Source: Lepidurus packardi (taxonomy: Eukaryota > Arthropoda > Branchiopoda > Notostraca > Triopsidae). Taken from it: a stretch of 64,000 bases of DNA. Numbering within the stretch: the first letter of the stretch is position 1; every line of letters begins with the position of its first letter. The position numbers and the translations under genes are program-made. The DNA lies in assembly GCA_023053545.1 (NCBI GenBank), contig JAKZAN010000002.1, forward strand, positions 6,320,790 through 6,384,789, read 5' to 3'. Positions 1 through 11,425 of the stretch are shown here, one piece after another. Below the pieces are notes generated by a model that was not told where the DNA came from, did no database searches, and saw nothing but the letters and a program-made list of their open reading frames with translations.

Positions 1-2
1 AG

Positions 3-2043
3 AAACGCAATTTCGACGGCTATCAGTTACTGTCCGCTTATCCAGCGAGTGTCGAACAAAGAGAATATCTTCGTACGTTCGAAATAGACTATGGTAAGTT
101 TCCCTTTAAAAATGGCTTTCAACTTAATTTAAGGAATTTTCAAGTTCTCTACTATAACAGGGAATTCCATTGAAGTTATCAAGGGTAATTAACTAGTTAT
201 TCACTTTTCAATAGACGCTGAATTTTGGTCGAATGCGAGGATCTTAAACAAAACGGATTTTATTGTCCCACGTGAGTTTCTCGAAGAAGTGAAATCCAAC
301 CTGAAAGTCGAGAACATTGCATATGATGTAGCAATTCAGGACTTGCAAGAAGCCATACTGAAGGAGAATCCCGAGCCCTTGGAAATTGAATTTGAGAACC
401 GAGGAGGTAAGCTTCCTGCTCTAATAATAGTATTAAAAACTGTCGCATTTTTAGAAACTAAATTCTCCGGGGTGGTCTTAGTAATCTAATTACTCAAAAA
501 CCAAAACGATTTTATCTTTCTTGTAGGTCGTCGTTCTAAACGATATTTAAAAACGATAAGTAATCGCTTCTATCATTATGGTGAGCTCTTTAACATAATT
601 AACCTGAACATGCTAATGCTGATCTGGGAATTTTTTGGTATATGTATCGTGTATCTACATGTATCGTGTCTTAATCGGCTTTGTATTTGGATTCGGACTT
701 AATTAACATGCTAACACCCTGACACGCATCCCCTCTCACGTGCATGGCCCACAACTGGTTTGGGATTGTATTGTTGCAACTGTCTCGTTACACATAGTTT
801 ATTGTTCCCGGAATGTGGGTCAATTGTTTTACTTTTAGGTTACTAAGCGGCAATGTTATTATGCGTAAATTATTTAGGTCACAGCATGGACTGGACCAGT
901 TACCACAGACTATCAGATATTCACGGTTATATGGATTATTTGGCCTCCACCTTTCCTGACCGGTGTCGTGTCTTTTCAATTGGATCATCCACCGAGGGTC
1001 GGGCATTGAAAGTTATTCACATCTCCAGCGGCGCGGGAGGAAGTAATAAATCTGCCATATGGATTGATGGAGGTATGTATCAGAGCCAAACAAAAGCAAA
1101 GTCGACCCAGACGTATTATTTTTTTCCTCTGAATAATTTAGTCATGGTTTCCTTTGTATAATTGTTTTGTTCCCCCTGATTTCACAGGGATACACAGTCG
1201 AGAGTGGATCTCGCCCGCGGTAGTTTCCTACATCGTTTCTGAATTGGTTGAAAATCCCAATAATGTTGAGCTCATCCGTGATGTGGACTGGTATATTTTA
1301 CCTGTGGCTAATCCGGATGGCTATGAGTTTACGCATACCAGTAATCGTATCTGGCGGAAGACTAGATCTGCACCACAAGCATTGCGTTGTCGAGGTGCTG
1401 ACCCGAATCGCAACTTTGCGCATCATTGGAATGAAGCTGGTACCAGCCGCGATCCTTGTAGTGACATTTTTGCTGGTAACCGAGCCTTTTCCGAGCCAGA
1501 AACCCAAGCTATGTCCAATTTCATCCAAAGCAAGGCCAACCAAATTAAAGTCCATTCATGAATTCTTCCTACGTTCAAGTATTTCTAGCGTTACTTTTTT
1601 GGTGCTTTCAGATGTATCTCACGCTTCACAGTTATGGCCAATATTGGCTAATTCCGTGGGGATATGCAGTAGAGTATCCCAATGACTACCAAGATTTGCT
1701 TAACTTGGCGCGTAAAGCTACGAGGGTCATGAAAGCTCAGTATACCGTGGGCAATTCAGCTGATCTCCTTTACCCAGCTGCAGGTTTGTATAATTATATT
1801 CACCTTTAAGGGTTACAGGTCGAAAGAGCGTAGAATAACTTGTGTTTTTTTTATTTCATTTATACGCAAGGTGGGTCGGACGATTGGGCGAAGAGCATTG
1901 GCATTAAGTACTCGTACACGATTGAACTACCTGATACGGGTCGTCATGGATTTATATTACCTGCATCATATATCACTCCCACCAGTCAAGATATCTTCAA
2001 AGCGATACAAGTTTTGGGCCAGCATGTGAGCTCCATGCCTTGA
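3..2043 (+). CDS. Zinc carboxypeptidase, M14A family, B-like (5' end outside window)
   Basis: Exons: 3-93, 215-406, 527-580, 878-1072, 1188-1549, 1612-1783, 1871-2043; together 1239 nt, in frame to TGA. The first two exons encode the activation propeptide (FDGYQLLSAYP segment), so only the signal peptide and a few residues are missing. The catalytic domain starts in exon 4. Zinc ligands are visible as HSREW (His, Glu) and the His of LTLHSYGQYW. The catalytic Glu lies in YTIELPDTGRHGF, and NPDGYEFTH plus GADPNRNF are family blocks. The substrate-pocket segment reads YPAAGGSDDW; by alignment with bovine carboxypeptidase A the residue equal to Ile255 is Asp, as in carboxypeptidase B, so cleavage of C-terminal Lys/Arg is predicted. 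Probably a secreted digestive zymogen. The intron at 1550 starts GTCCAT, a weak donor, but the exon join is fixed by the conserved LTLHSYG block. Confidence 0.93.
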
Positions 2044-5000
2044 CCCGACCGAGTCCGTCTTATGACATCATTTGGCATATTTAACTTATTTTAGCAACGC
2101 TGGTTTCTGTTACGTTGAAGAAGATAACGTGAAGCCAAAAGAGGAAATGAGGGAGTTTTTTTTCCTGTTTTGTTTGTTTCCTTAACGGGCTGTAATTATT
2201 ACACAGTACTAAAAGTCTTGGCAAGTTCTTAAGGATTTTACGTGCACCAGCATATTTCATAAGTTGGCACTTACTCCCAGCATAAACTCCCACCTCGGTT
2301 TTGTTGCAAGATATAGGTACTTGGCAAGTACAAGTAATGAGAGGAGAAAGTTTAACGTGTGTGGGGGATGGCCATGCTAGTAGACGCCGCCAACTATGAT
2401 AACATAGTGGGTTTGTATCTCTTCGGCTTTCACAAGATCACGTACAAGTACTGACCGGTCTGGACATTCCAGAGAGTTAGGCTTGAACAGCCACGAAGCG
2501 TTTTCCAGATTGAGATCTTCGATTAGCGTATATTTTCTCATGGGTAGATTAAATTTTCCAAGTCACTGAATCTTGTTGACTTATGGGTGGGAAAAAAGTT
2601 TAAGGTAAAGCCCACGAATGCAAGTGTATTTTTGGGAGATGGAACCGGTAAGGAAAGAAAAGAAGAAAGGAGCTGATTAGCGTACTTTTATATGGGAATT
2701 AGGCTTCCGTCTTTTAGTTAACCCACTTATTTTATGCGTGAGATTAAGTATCACGTTCGTTGTCAAGGTTTCTTATGCATGGGTTCATTCGAGAAATGGC
2801 TGGTAGTAAAAGAAATAAAGTTGATATTGTTGTTTGTGAACATTATTGAGTAAGCCAACACAAACAAAAAAAGTATAAAGATATGTAATGTGCATATAAA
2901 AAATATTTAATGTTTCTTTATTGTGGTTGCGCTATTATGTAGAGAATGGCCTTCAGATATTTTTTAAGAGTCTTCTGTTGTGGCTTCTCTGATTTCTCTT
3001 GTCATGTTTGTCGCGTGCTCATCCTAATTCTATTCCCCTCAGAGCAAATTCGTAAAAAAAGTAAAAAAAAAAGGCTTTGGGTACAAAATTGCATCCATAC
3101 TTAGCTACTATCATCTGGTCTCGAAAATCAGTTCTTTATTTTTTCTGCACATCTTAAATAAAAAACGAGCTCACGTCTTCGCGCGCGTCTGATTCACAAA
3201 TGGCGGAATTTGATGAGTTTTGTGGGGTGCTCCCACCTTCGTTTGACCATGCGTTACTGCGCTACCATGGCAGACGACAAAAGACAGGACTTTCGATTCT
3301 GCTTTCTCGGATGGTACCACCCATACGAACGCTCATATCGCTTTCTACACACCACAGAGGGTGGAAAGCGAAGCGTGTAGTATTTTTTGCATACACTAAG
3401 ATTTTAAGATAATGTCGAGGTCGCTTGTCTGTACATATTTACTCATGTTGCTTCCGCAGGTACAGTTCAATTTCAGAAGTCAACATGACTATTCCTGCTC
3501 CTAAGTAGCTGAAGAAGCTTGAAAGCCTTGAAGTCATGGTTGAATCAAGAAATTAAAATCACAACAACCAACCACGCAGCGATTTTGAAACATAACGTTG
3601 CCGATTTTTAAAATAAAGTTAGCATCACATGGCGAATTTTCCTAATTAATTGAGATTTTGAATTAATTGTAATTATGAGGGAGCTATTGTAGCTGCTTAT
3701 AATAGTCATAAATCTTTAAAAGACGTAATTATACTGTTGAATCACGAGCTAGCGCTTCTCAATGATTTCATTCCTACTTTGATAATCTTGATTAGCGAGT
3801 TATTATTATTTAGTCGGTACTGTCTACCCTTCTGTCCACATCGAGATGTTTCCTTGAACTCATAACACAGTCTTTTATCACTTAAATGCTGAGGGAGGAG
3901 AGGGAAAGTTCTTCCCAAATTTTGTAAAGAGAGCCTTGCGAGCATCGGCTTTTTGTGTAAGGCCAACAAGGCTGTCACAGCTTGTTGTCACCATTGTCAA
4001 CTAACTTCATACTGAAGATAGAATTCTTCTAGAAGATAGAATACTTCTAGAATTTGAGGACCTGGTTTTGTCACTCCCGAAATTTCTGTTCACTTACGTA
4101 GTTTTTGTAGAACATGATTCATCGGAACGGGGAACCGTTGTTAACATCTCAATTTAACCTCCCTTTAAGCAACATGGAAGGGACAGCATTGTGCTTGAGC
4201 TCTTCCAAGAGTGGGACTAAGTAGTACTCGACTTTCGACTGGAAGAATAGGACATATCCAGTGTGCTCCGGTGGTCGCTGCGGGATCTTCACAGGCTGCT
4301 TTTCTTACCACCAGTTTCAGGCTTATCATACATTGCGTTTTTACTAAGACATTATCATGGCTGCTGATCTAAATTTCCCGGCCATTCTTTCTGTTGTGGG
4401 GGCCAAAGGTGACAAGGAGGACAAGTTCATCACGAAATAAGCAAGAAACAGTTTGGGTATCCTAGAAGCCTTTGTACTGAATATGACTAGACAAAATTTG
4501 CGTACAGCGATCAACCTTTCTTTTAGAAGCGAAAGATATGAAAGAAATTGAGAAGTTATAGATATTAACTTGAAGTAAAACCTTCTCTTCTGTCGTTGCG
4601 TAGGCGGTAGACCTAGATTTCACGTGTGAAGAAGTGACGGGGAGGAAGAAGCTCCCTCTTTGCGAGGTGATGGTTCTGGACCGGTTCTCTTTCTTAAAAA
4701 ATAAAATAGATACAAAAACAGGGGAATTTTGGAGCCTTTCACAAGACGAAGCGTGGATCCAAAAATGAGACCTCGCACTATCGCGAGTGCAAGGATGCCC
4801 GCTGTTATAAGGGAGGTTAGAGTCAAGAAGAAGCTACATCATAGCAAAAATAACTGGCTTTCACTAAAAACTCCAAATTGGCCAAGGAAGCGACTACTTG
4901 CTTGTTACGGCAAACTCTCTCGTCTTGCTCAACCGTCAACCCTTTCGCCTCCTTGAGAGTTCAAACGCAATTTAATTTGCATGCGCACAGCTTTCTTCGC

Positions 5001-7824
5001 GTGATCCTCTCCGATGCGTGTGCTCGTAACTGAATTATCTTCTTTTTTGTCTGACAGCAATTTGAATTTCTGCACTTTTAAGCGCATGAGAAGGCAAACA
5101 GGGTAAGTTGGAAGAACTCTCACCCGTCCGGGCACCAGAATTGCAGATCATCTTCCAGTTTAGTGCTGCTGTTGGTTTCCTTTCTAATCTACAAACGGAG
5201 GGACTTGTTTTCTGCATTAGTTTGGAACCGTCACGACACGGGCTAATCAAGAGTTCCCTGGCGATGAAGTATATAACTCGGCAAGAAACGCATGGAACAT
5301 TAGCGCTATTTTGTGCCTATAATAAATTCCAAGGCTTTGTTGAGCTTGTAGAACGCGGCTGCCGGCTTAGCTTTTGTTGCATGACATAATTGCTCGGTCC
5401 CCTAACCGCTAACCGCGTCTTCCAGTGTTTCGAGCCGAAAAAGTCCGTGCCAAAAGCGTCTCTCTGGCATTTTAAAGTAGAAACATGACAAGGTATCGTT
5501 TGACTTTCACTGAGCCATCCGTGACAGACCTTTGACACGGCAAGTCACGTCTAGCTATCCCTAAAGCCTGATTCATTTTGAGCCAAAGACATCACTATTT
5601 ACATTAATGGTTGATATACCTGACGTAGTGTATCGAAAGCTTTTACTCTAATAGAAACTGCGGATAGAAACTGCACTGACGTTGTATTGTTTGGCAATTT
5701 GGGGAATTGCCGTCAAGGACGCTTGGAGGTAAACGGGAGCCGTGTTTGGAATTTCAAACTTGAGATTTTGGCGTCTTTTGAGGTTTGCAACACGACTTTT
5801 TCTTTCGTTCATTAAGCATCGCAACGTGTGGAGGTGTTCCAATTGGTAACAAAAAAAAGACTTGGAAAGGAGAAGATACTGAAGATAGTGGCTTGACTAG
5901 TTTTTAGCTTTAATTTGGGTGTTGAAATATTGAGGTATAGGTTAGGTCACGAACATTCGTTTTTTTTTATTTCGCGTTCCTATAATTAGTTTCCTTGGGG
6001 TTGTAAAAATAAGGGAACACATCGCGCTGGACTGTATTGTCAGTAATGGTAGGTACTGCATCACTTGTTGCACTTAATGATTATAATAGTAGATTGAGTA
6101 GGGTGATAATAACTTCATATTAACCATCGCCATGCCGATGTAAGTTGAAATTTATGGAAACATTGCAAATTGCAACAAGGAAGAGGTTTGGTCTTTTTCC
6201 GTGTCGGAGTCTTGGTACAAACGCCTCGACTACTTTCGCTGTTGGACTGAAGAACGTGAAGAGCTGCTTTTTTTTATCCGCCCAGAACATACGATGGAAA
6301 GCAGCCAGACTTATCGTCTTGTATCTCTCCATCATACTGCAAAGCTTCGTAAGAATTTATGCGTAATTACCTACATGACTTTGGGTACTTGAGACCGTAT
6401 CTGTGGCTCTTCTGCCAAAGTTTCTCCAGATTCGCACTGTGCTGCTGCTGCTGGCCCATTTCGCTGCAAGAATTCCCTATCGAAACATGTTGCGCTTTAA
6501 TGGGCTTCTGATAACGAGAAATCGTTAAGGGTGTTGTGACTGACCAGTGAGCAGGACGAGCAGTAGCAATGGATCCCACCTGTTCTAGCGAATTAAGGCG
6601 TAAATTGTTACTCATGCGAAGACCTCTCATTTGTGGCGGATAGAAAATGATCTGGTATTGCGTAGGTTTGGAAGAAGCAACACGACCGTAGCGAACGAAA
6701 AACTTTCCCGTTTTCGCTTTCAGGAGCACGCCTACATATAGGAAAAAGATAGAAGATGCATTACCCTGGTATACTAAACATAATGGACAACGTTCAAGAA
6801 AGGAAAGGAGAAAAAAGTTTATTGTCCAATGCCCATTTTTCCGCCGTGGGAAAAGATTCGCCTCGATATTAAAAGCCTTTCTCTCTTCTTGTTTTCATGT
6901 GCGACGCACTATAATTCTAAATGGAATTTCCGTTCGTGAAATCACCACTAATCCGCCCGGTACAGTGCACATCGATGTATGGAAATTTCATATTGAACCA
7001 AAAGGTAGTTTGGTTCGTGGGAGTTAAATCACAATGCTACTGTCAAGATACGAGAAAGAACTTTACAGTAAAGCGGTTTCGGATTTATCAGTCGTACTTT
7101 CTCCTCACGTTGGATAAACCGAAACAAATACTTGTAGCTAAATTACCCCAACTTATATCGACAGACCGCAAAAGCCTTATCATGTTTCCCGTTACAATAG
7201 ACTCGCGATTCTTCCCATTAATTATGGGTAGCTTGACAGGAATAAGGCTACGGTAGGTTTTTATTTTTTTATTTATACATAAAATTAAGAATCCCTCGCA
7301 CTAAGGCGTCCTTGTGGGTCATTAAAGTTGTAATAATTTTGAAAGTTTTATTGAAGAATTTTGAGGGTTGGCCTTGTAGTTGACTCAATCCTGGCGTAGA
7401 ATTATGGACGTCGCTAGCTTTTGTCATTCGTAATAACAGCAAAACGGCCTTCAGGCTATAAAGATGCTCTCGATTTATGCTACGTAGCAAAGGATCCCGT
7501 TTTCCCTTTCTCTCTGAACATGAATCTCCGCCCACTGTTGTTCTTGTTACCAGCAGGATTGCCATAGTATGTGAATGTGCACTCCTTTCGCATAGGACTA
7601 ACTTTAAACGCTTGGTGAACCACGCGTGCCCGACTATAAAAGAAAGCCGGCAACGCCAATGGATCATCATTCAGTCTCTGTCTTTCCAGTCCTTGGCATC
7701 TAGTACTACACTCGAGAAGATTTGGGTACAAGAGATTCCTAGTACAAACACCCAACAATTTTCTCATCCCGGATAAGATAACGTTTTCGCTTTTGCAGTG
7801 CCAAGTTCCTTTACACTTTCTACA
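2044..7824. other. Intergenic, no supported gene
   Basis: About 5.8 kb of AT-rich sequence. Reading frames here are short, overlap each other on both strands, lack recognisable domains and lack well-placed splice sites. A short tandem with two TTCTAGAA cores is at about 4018-4056. The last 50 bases (TTTTGCAG at about 7791-7798) look like the end of an intron in the 5' untranslated region of the next gene. Confidence 0.6.
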
Positions 7825-10177
7825 ATGAGACCGAACGGGTGGCTCTTCGTTGCTGGTAAGCGGATCTAGCTATACTTTTATCTTCTTTCTTCGGTCGTAA
7901 GCTCTCATTGTACTTGGGGTGATCGTTTTTAGGGTTACTAGCTGTAACGGTCGCTGGAGCGAAGGTAATGTTGTATTTATACCTCATAGAATTGGATTGT
8001 AACTGATACTATTTCCACTAAACGTATAGGGCCAGGGCTATAGCTACAATTCTCCGAATCCCCAACTCGTACTTCCCGTTTTCAATCCTGTTACGCAAGC
8101 TCCTGCGTCTCATCAGCAAGTAACGCAAGCTGTCTTGCAATCTTTGCCATCCTTGTCTCCTGCTGGTAATGCGGGTTCTTCGCAAAACTACGGACAGAAT
8201 AGTGGACCAAACGCCGCTATTGGCCACCAACAACAAAATCAACAGCAATCTGCTGCCTTAGGGCCTCAACAGCAGCAGCAGCAATTCCCGCAAAATAACT
8301 TCCAACAGCCTCAGCAACAGAACTTTGCCAGTCAGCAGCAGCAATTCCCGCAAAATAACTTCCAACAGCCTCAGCAACAGAACTTTGCTGGTCAGCAGCA
8401 GCAACAACAGCAACAATCCGGTCAGAACAACTACCAACAATCGCAACAGGCGAATTTAGCTCAGAACCAACCAGCTGTACAACAAAAACCACAACAATCT
8501 ACTCAAAATAACTACCAACAGCAAGGCTTTGGGCAGAATGGACCCGCTGCCCAGCCACAAGCCGCGCAGAGCAACTACCAGCAGCCTCAGCAACAGCAAG
8601 TTTCCTTCCAGACCGCTGCGCCAGTACAACAGCAGCAAGCGTCGTTCCCTACTGCTGCACCCATACAGCAGCAACAACAGGTTTCCTTCCAGACCGCTGC
8701 GCCAGTACAACAGCAGCAAGTGTCGTTCCCTACTGCTGCACCGATACAGCAGCAACAACAGGTTTCCTTCCAGACCGCTGCGCCAATACAACAGCAAGCT
8801 TTCGTAACTTCTCCTTCAGTTGCTCAGCAATCGAACTTCCAAGGAGTTTCAGCTAGCGTAAGCAGTCTCGGCAACCAACCGGCTGCCGTGTCAGTACAAA
8901 CGTCCAGCTTCACTCCAGCTGCTCAGGTACCAGTATCTCCGCCTCGTCCTCAACCTCCCGTAAGCCAACCTCAAATTCAACAGAATGTCTTTAACAACCA
9001 GCCTCAACAACAACAGCCACAGATTCAACAGAACGTCTTTAACAACCAGCCTCAACAACAACAAATACAACAACAGCCACAGTTTCCCAGACCCGTTGTA
9101 AACCTTCCCCAGAATGTAGGCCAACAAGTAGAGAGCGGCGATTATTCGGCCATTCCAGGTGAGCCTGACAAAGATTACCCCATCTTGGCTTCGATCCCAG
9201 CAACCAACTTCAAATGCTCCGACCAGAGACTTCCCGGGTATTACGCTGACGTATCTGCCCGTTGTCAAGTCTTCCACGTGTGCTGGGATAAGCGTCAGTG
9301 GAGCTTCCTATGCCCCAACGGTACCGTATTCAGCCAAGAGCATTTTGTCTGCGTCTGGTGGAACGACTTTGACTGCTCCAGGGCAACCAGCTTGTACGAA
9401 TTGAACGCCAACTTGTACCAAGTATCTGCCAAACCTCAAGGTCCTCCAGCTCCGGCAATACCTAGCTTTGGTTCCGCCGGTTTCCCCGCTCCTCCCGCAG
9501 CGCCTTTGCCCGTCATTCAAGCCCCTCCAGCATTCCAAGCAACTCCTGCGCCTTTCGTTCCGGTAACCCAAGCATCCTTTGCTGCTCAGCAGCCAGTTGC
9601 CTTCCCTTCGGCCCCGATTGCTCCCCCCCAGCAGCAGTTCCAGCAGCCACAGTCTCAGCAACAACAGTTCCCCAGTTTCCCGTCCGCTGCCCCTGGACCT
9701 GTACACCAGCAACAGCCTTTACCCAGTTTCCAGCCTCCTGCTCAGACCACTAATTACCAACAGCAGCAGCCACAGCAACCGTTCCCTAGTTTCCCGCAGC
9801 AGCAACCTATTCAGCCCCAATTTACCACGGCACGTCCTGCTCCAGTACCCGTAACCCCTAGACCCGCCGTCCAGGTGACCACGCCCAGCAGACCTGCTCC
9901 TCCAAACCAGTTATACATCCCTGTTTCTAACGCACCGCCTTCTCAAACCCCACCAGCAACGACTGCTCCTCAAATCTTCCAGCCTGCTACTAACAAGCCG
10001 GTATCTGTGGCCACGCCCCAACCGCGTCCTCAGGCTCCGCAGCAAACGTATTTCCCTCCGCAATCGCCTGTCAATGCAGTACCCAATTTTCAGCCACCAA
10101 TCGCTCTGCCAGCAGTACCAGCAGCCTCTCCAACGGTGATTGCTCCACCAACCAATTACTTGCCACCGCAATACTAG
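7825..10177 (+). CDS. Secreted Gln/Pro-rich protein with one CBM14 chitin-binding domain
   Basis: Exons: 7825-7855, 7933-7964, 8030-10177; 736 residues. The start is chosen because the first two small exons give a signal peptide (MRPNGWLFVAGLLAVTVAGA) that joins in frame to the long exon. The mature protein is low-complexity: Gln-rich repeats (residues about 80-260), then a Cys-containing domain at residues about 417-470 with six Cys in the peritrophin-A/CBM14 spacing (FKCSDQRLPGYYAD ... RCQVFHVCWDKRQWSF ... DFDC), then a Pro/Gln/Ala-rich C-terminal part. CBM14 domains bind chitin, so the protein likely acts in cuticle or peritrophic matrix. Similar single-CBM14 disordered proteins are common in arthropods; which named family it belongs to cannot be said. 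The chitin-binding call is strong, the tissue role inferred. Confidence 0.92.
8262..8810 (+). repeat. In-frame tandem repeats inside the chitin-binding protein gene
   Basis: A unit of about 60 bp (encoding QFPQNNFQQPQQQNFA plus Gln run) occurs twice at about 8280-8400. A later unit of about 120 bp encoding VSFQTAAPVQQQQ followed by SFPTAAPIQQQQQ occurs about two and a half times at about 8608-8800. The copies are almost identical in DNA, which indicates recent slippage or unequal exchange. A third pair (IQQNVFNNQPQQQQ) is at about 8965-9062. Confidence 0.85.
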
Positions 10178-10973
10178 CAAGATAGAAAGTATATATCATG
10201 CGGATAATGTAATGAAGTATGATTGGGGACTTTCTCCAGAGATATATGTGTCAGTATATAAGGAAACGCCCATATCTAATTTTGTATTGGGTTTCGGGAT
10301 CCACCTGTGATCGCTTCGTCCTGTATTTTTTGGCAATTCTGATAATACAGGTCCTTTTATAAAATAAGAACAACTTTTGTTGTTTTTAACGCTTCCCTTT
10401 TTTTAATTTAATACCAGCGTGAGCATTTGCACTTTGCTGGCCTATGTATTGCAAAACACAAAAGAAACAAAGTATATACCTAAAGACTTTTAACACATGG
10501 ACCAATTATAGTGACCTATAATATGGCCATATTTTCCATAATGATAGCTGGAGCACTTTTAACAAACGAAGCTACTGCTGGGAATGCTTTAGTATAGCAA
10601 AAAAAAGTTCTGCGTTAAAGTGTAATCTTAGTTTTGAAAACTCTCTAGTTAATATACGCTCTTATTAATAACGCTTCCCTTATTATAAGGCTTATACAAG
10701 AGTATTTGTGTAATACTTGATGTATGGTTATGTAATTAGTTTGTTGATTGTCTTTTTTTGGAGTTTCATTCCGACTTCTCGTGATTTGGTCGGTCGGTCG
10801 TGATTTCGGTTGGTGTATGAGCGGGTAGAAAGCTTAGCGCAGCAAGGACGCCAATGCATACGACGTGCAAATGCTATATTTAGATGGTTTTTAGCATGGT
10901 TTGTAAAATATATAAAGAATAGATTATGCAACTAAGTTTGATGTGTGTTCTGATGCGCCCATATGGGAGTCTT
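10178..10973. other. 3' flank and intergenic, nothing recognised
   Basis: AT-rich flank after the chitin-binding protein gene. No exon-like frame or RNA gene was seen. Confidence 0.5.
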
Positions 10974-11425
10974 CAGAGCTAAAAACCGCTCGTTTTTCAA
11001 CGAGCGTTCTCGCTCGCGCGCTCGTTTCAAAATTGGCGAGTGCGCTCGCTCTCCGCTCGCAATTTAAAAAAAGAGCGCGCTAACTCGTGCTCGCGCTCAT
11101 TAGCATTCCTACGATCTACAGAATGAACCGTCAAACATTTCAGTTTGCTTTATTTTGCGAGGGGGCAGTTTTACCCTATTTTTAGCTGTCCCTTGCGATC
11201 TGGCAGCAAAAGAAAATACTACACGTCGAACACTAAACCGAAACATGGTATACACAATAAACGAAATAACCGAGCTAAAAATAGATTATTTGCATACAGT
11301 ATAGAAATTCGACACAAGAAGGCGCTGCTGTCACGAGCGCTCATTTCGTTTGAGCTCGCGCTCGCAAATTTATGAAACAAGCAATCGCTCTCTTCGCTCA
11401 AAAAATTTCGAGCGTTTTAGCTCTG
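10974..11425. mobile_element. hAT-like MITE, non-autonomous
   Basis: The 452-bp element begins CAGAGCTAAAAACCGCTCG and ends with the inverted match (CGAGCGTTTTAGCTCTG), so the ends start with CAGAG as in many hAT transposons. The flanking 8-mers are GGAGTCTT (10966-10973) and GGAGTTGT (11426-11433), six of eight bases equal, consistent with an old 8-bp target duplication. Both ends carry clusters of GAGCG/CGCTC in direct and inverted order (about 10985-11100 and 11325-11415), like subterminal transposase-binding repeats. The centre has no transposase reading frame. Confidence 0.7.

Noticed and set aside
4620-4826. Minus-strand frame with a membrane-like hydrophobic stretch (LITAGILALAIVRGLIFG)
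   Set aside because: Only 68 codons, no recognised family and no flanking exons; a chance hydrophobic stretch is more likely.
6367-6729. Minus-strand frame of 120 codons
   Set aside because: No domain, no hydrophobic pattern, no splice partners and overlapping frames on the other strand; length is within chance for this much non-coding DNA.
8217-8797. Leu-rich frames antisense to the Gln-rich repeats
   Set aside because: They are the reverse reading of CAG/CAA repeats, which gives Leu/Val runs; the sense frame has signal peptide and CBM14 domain.
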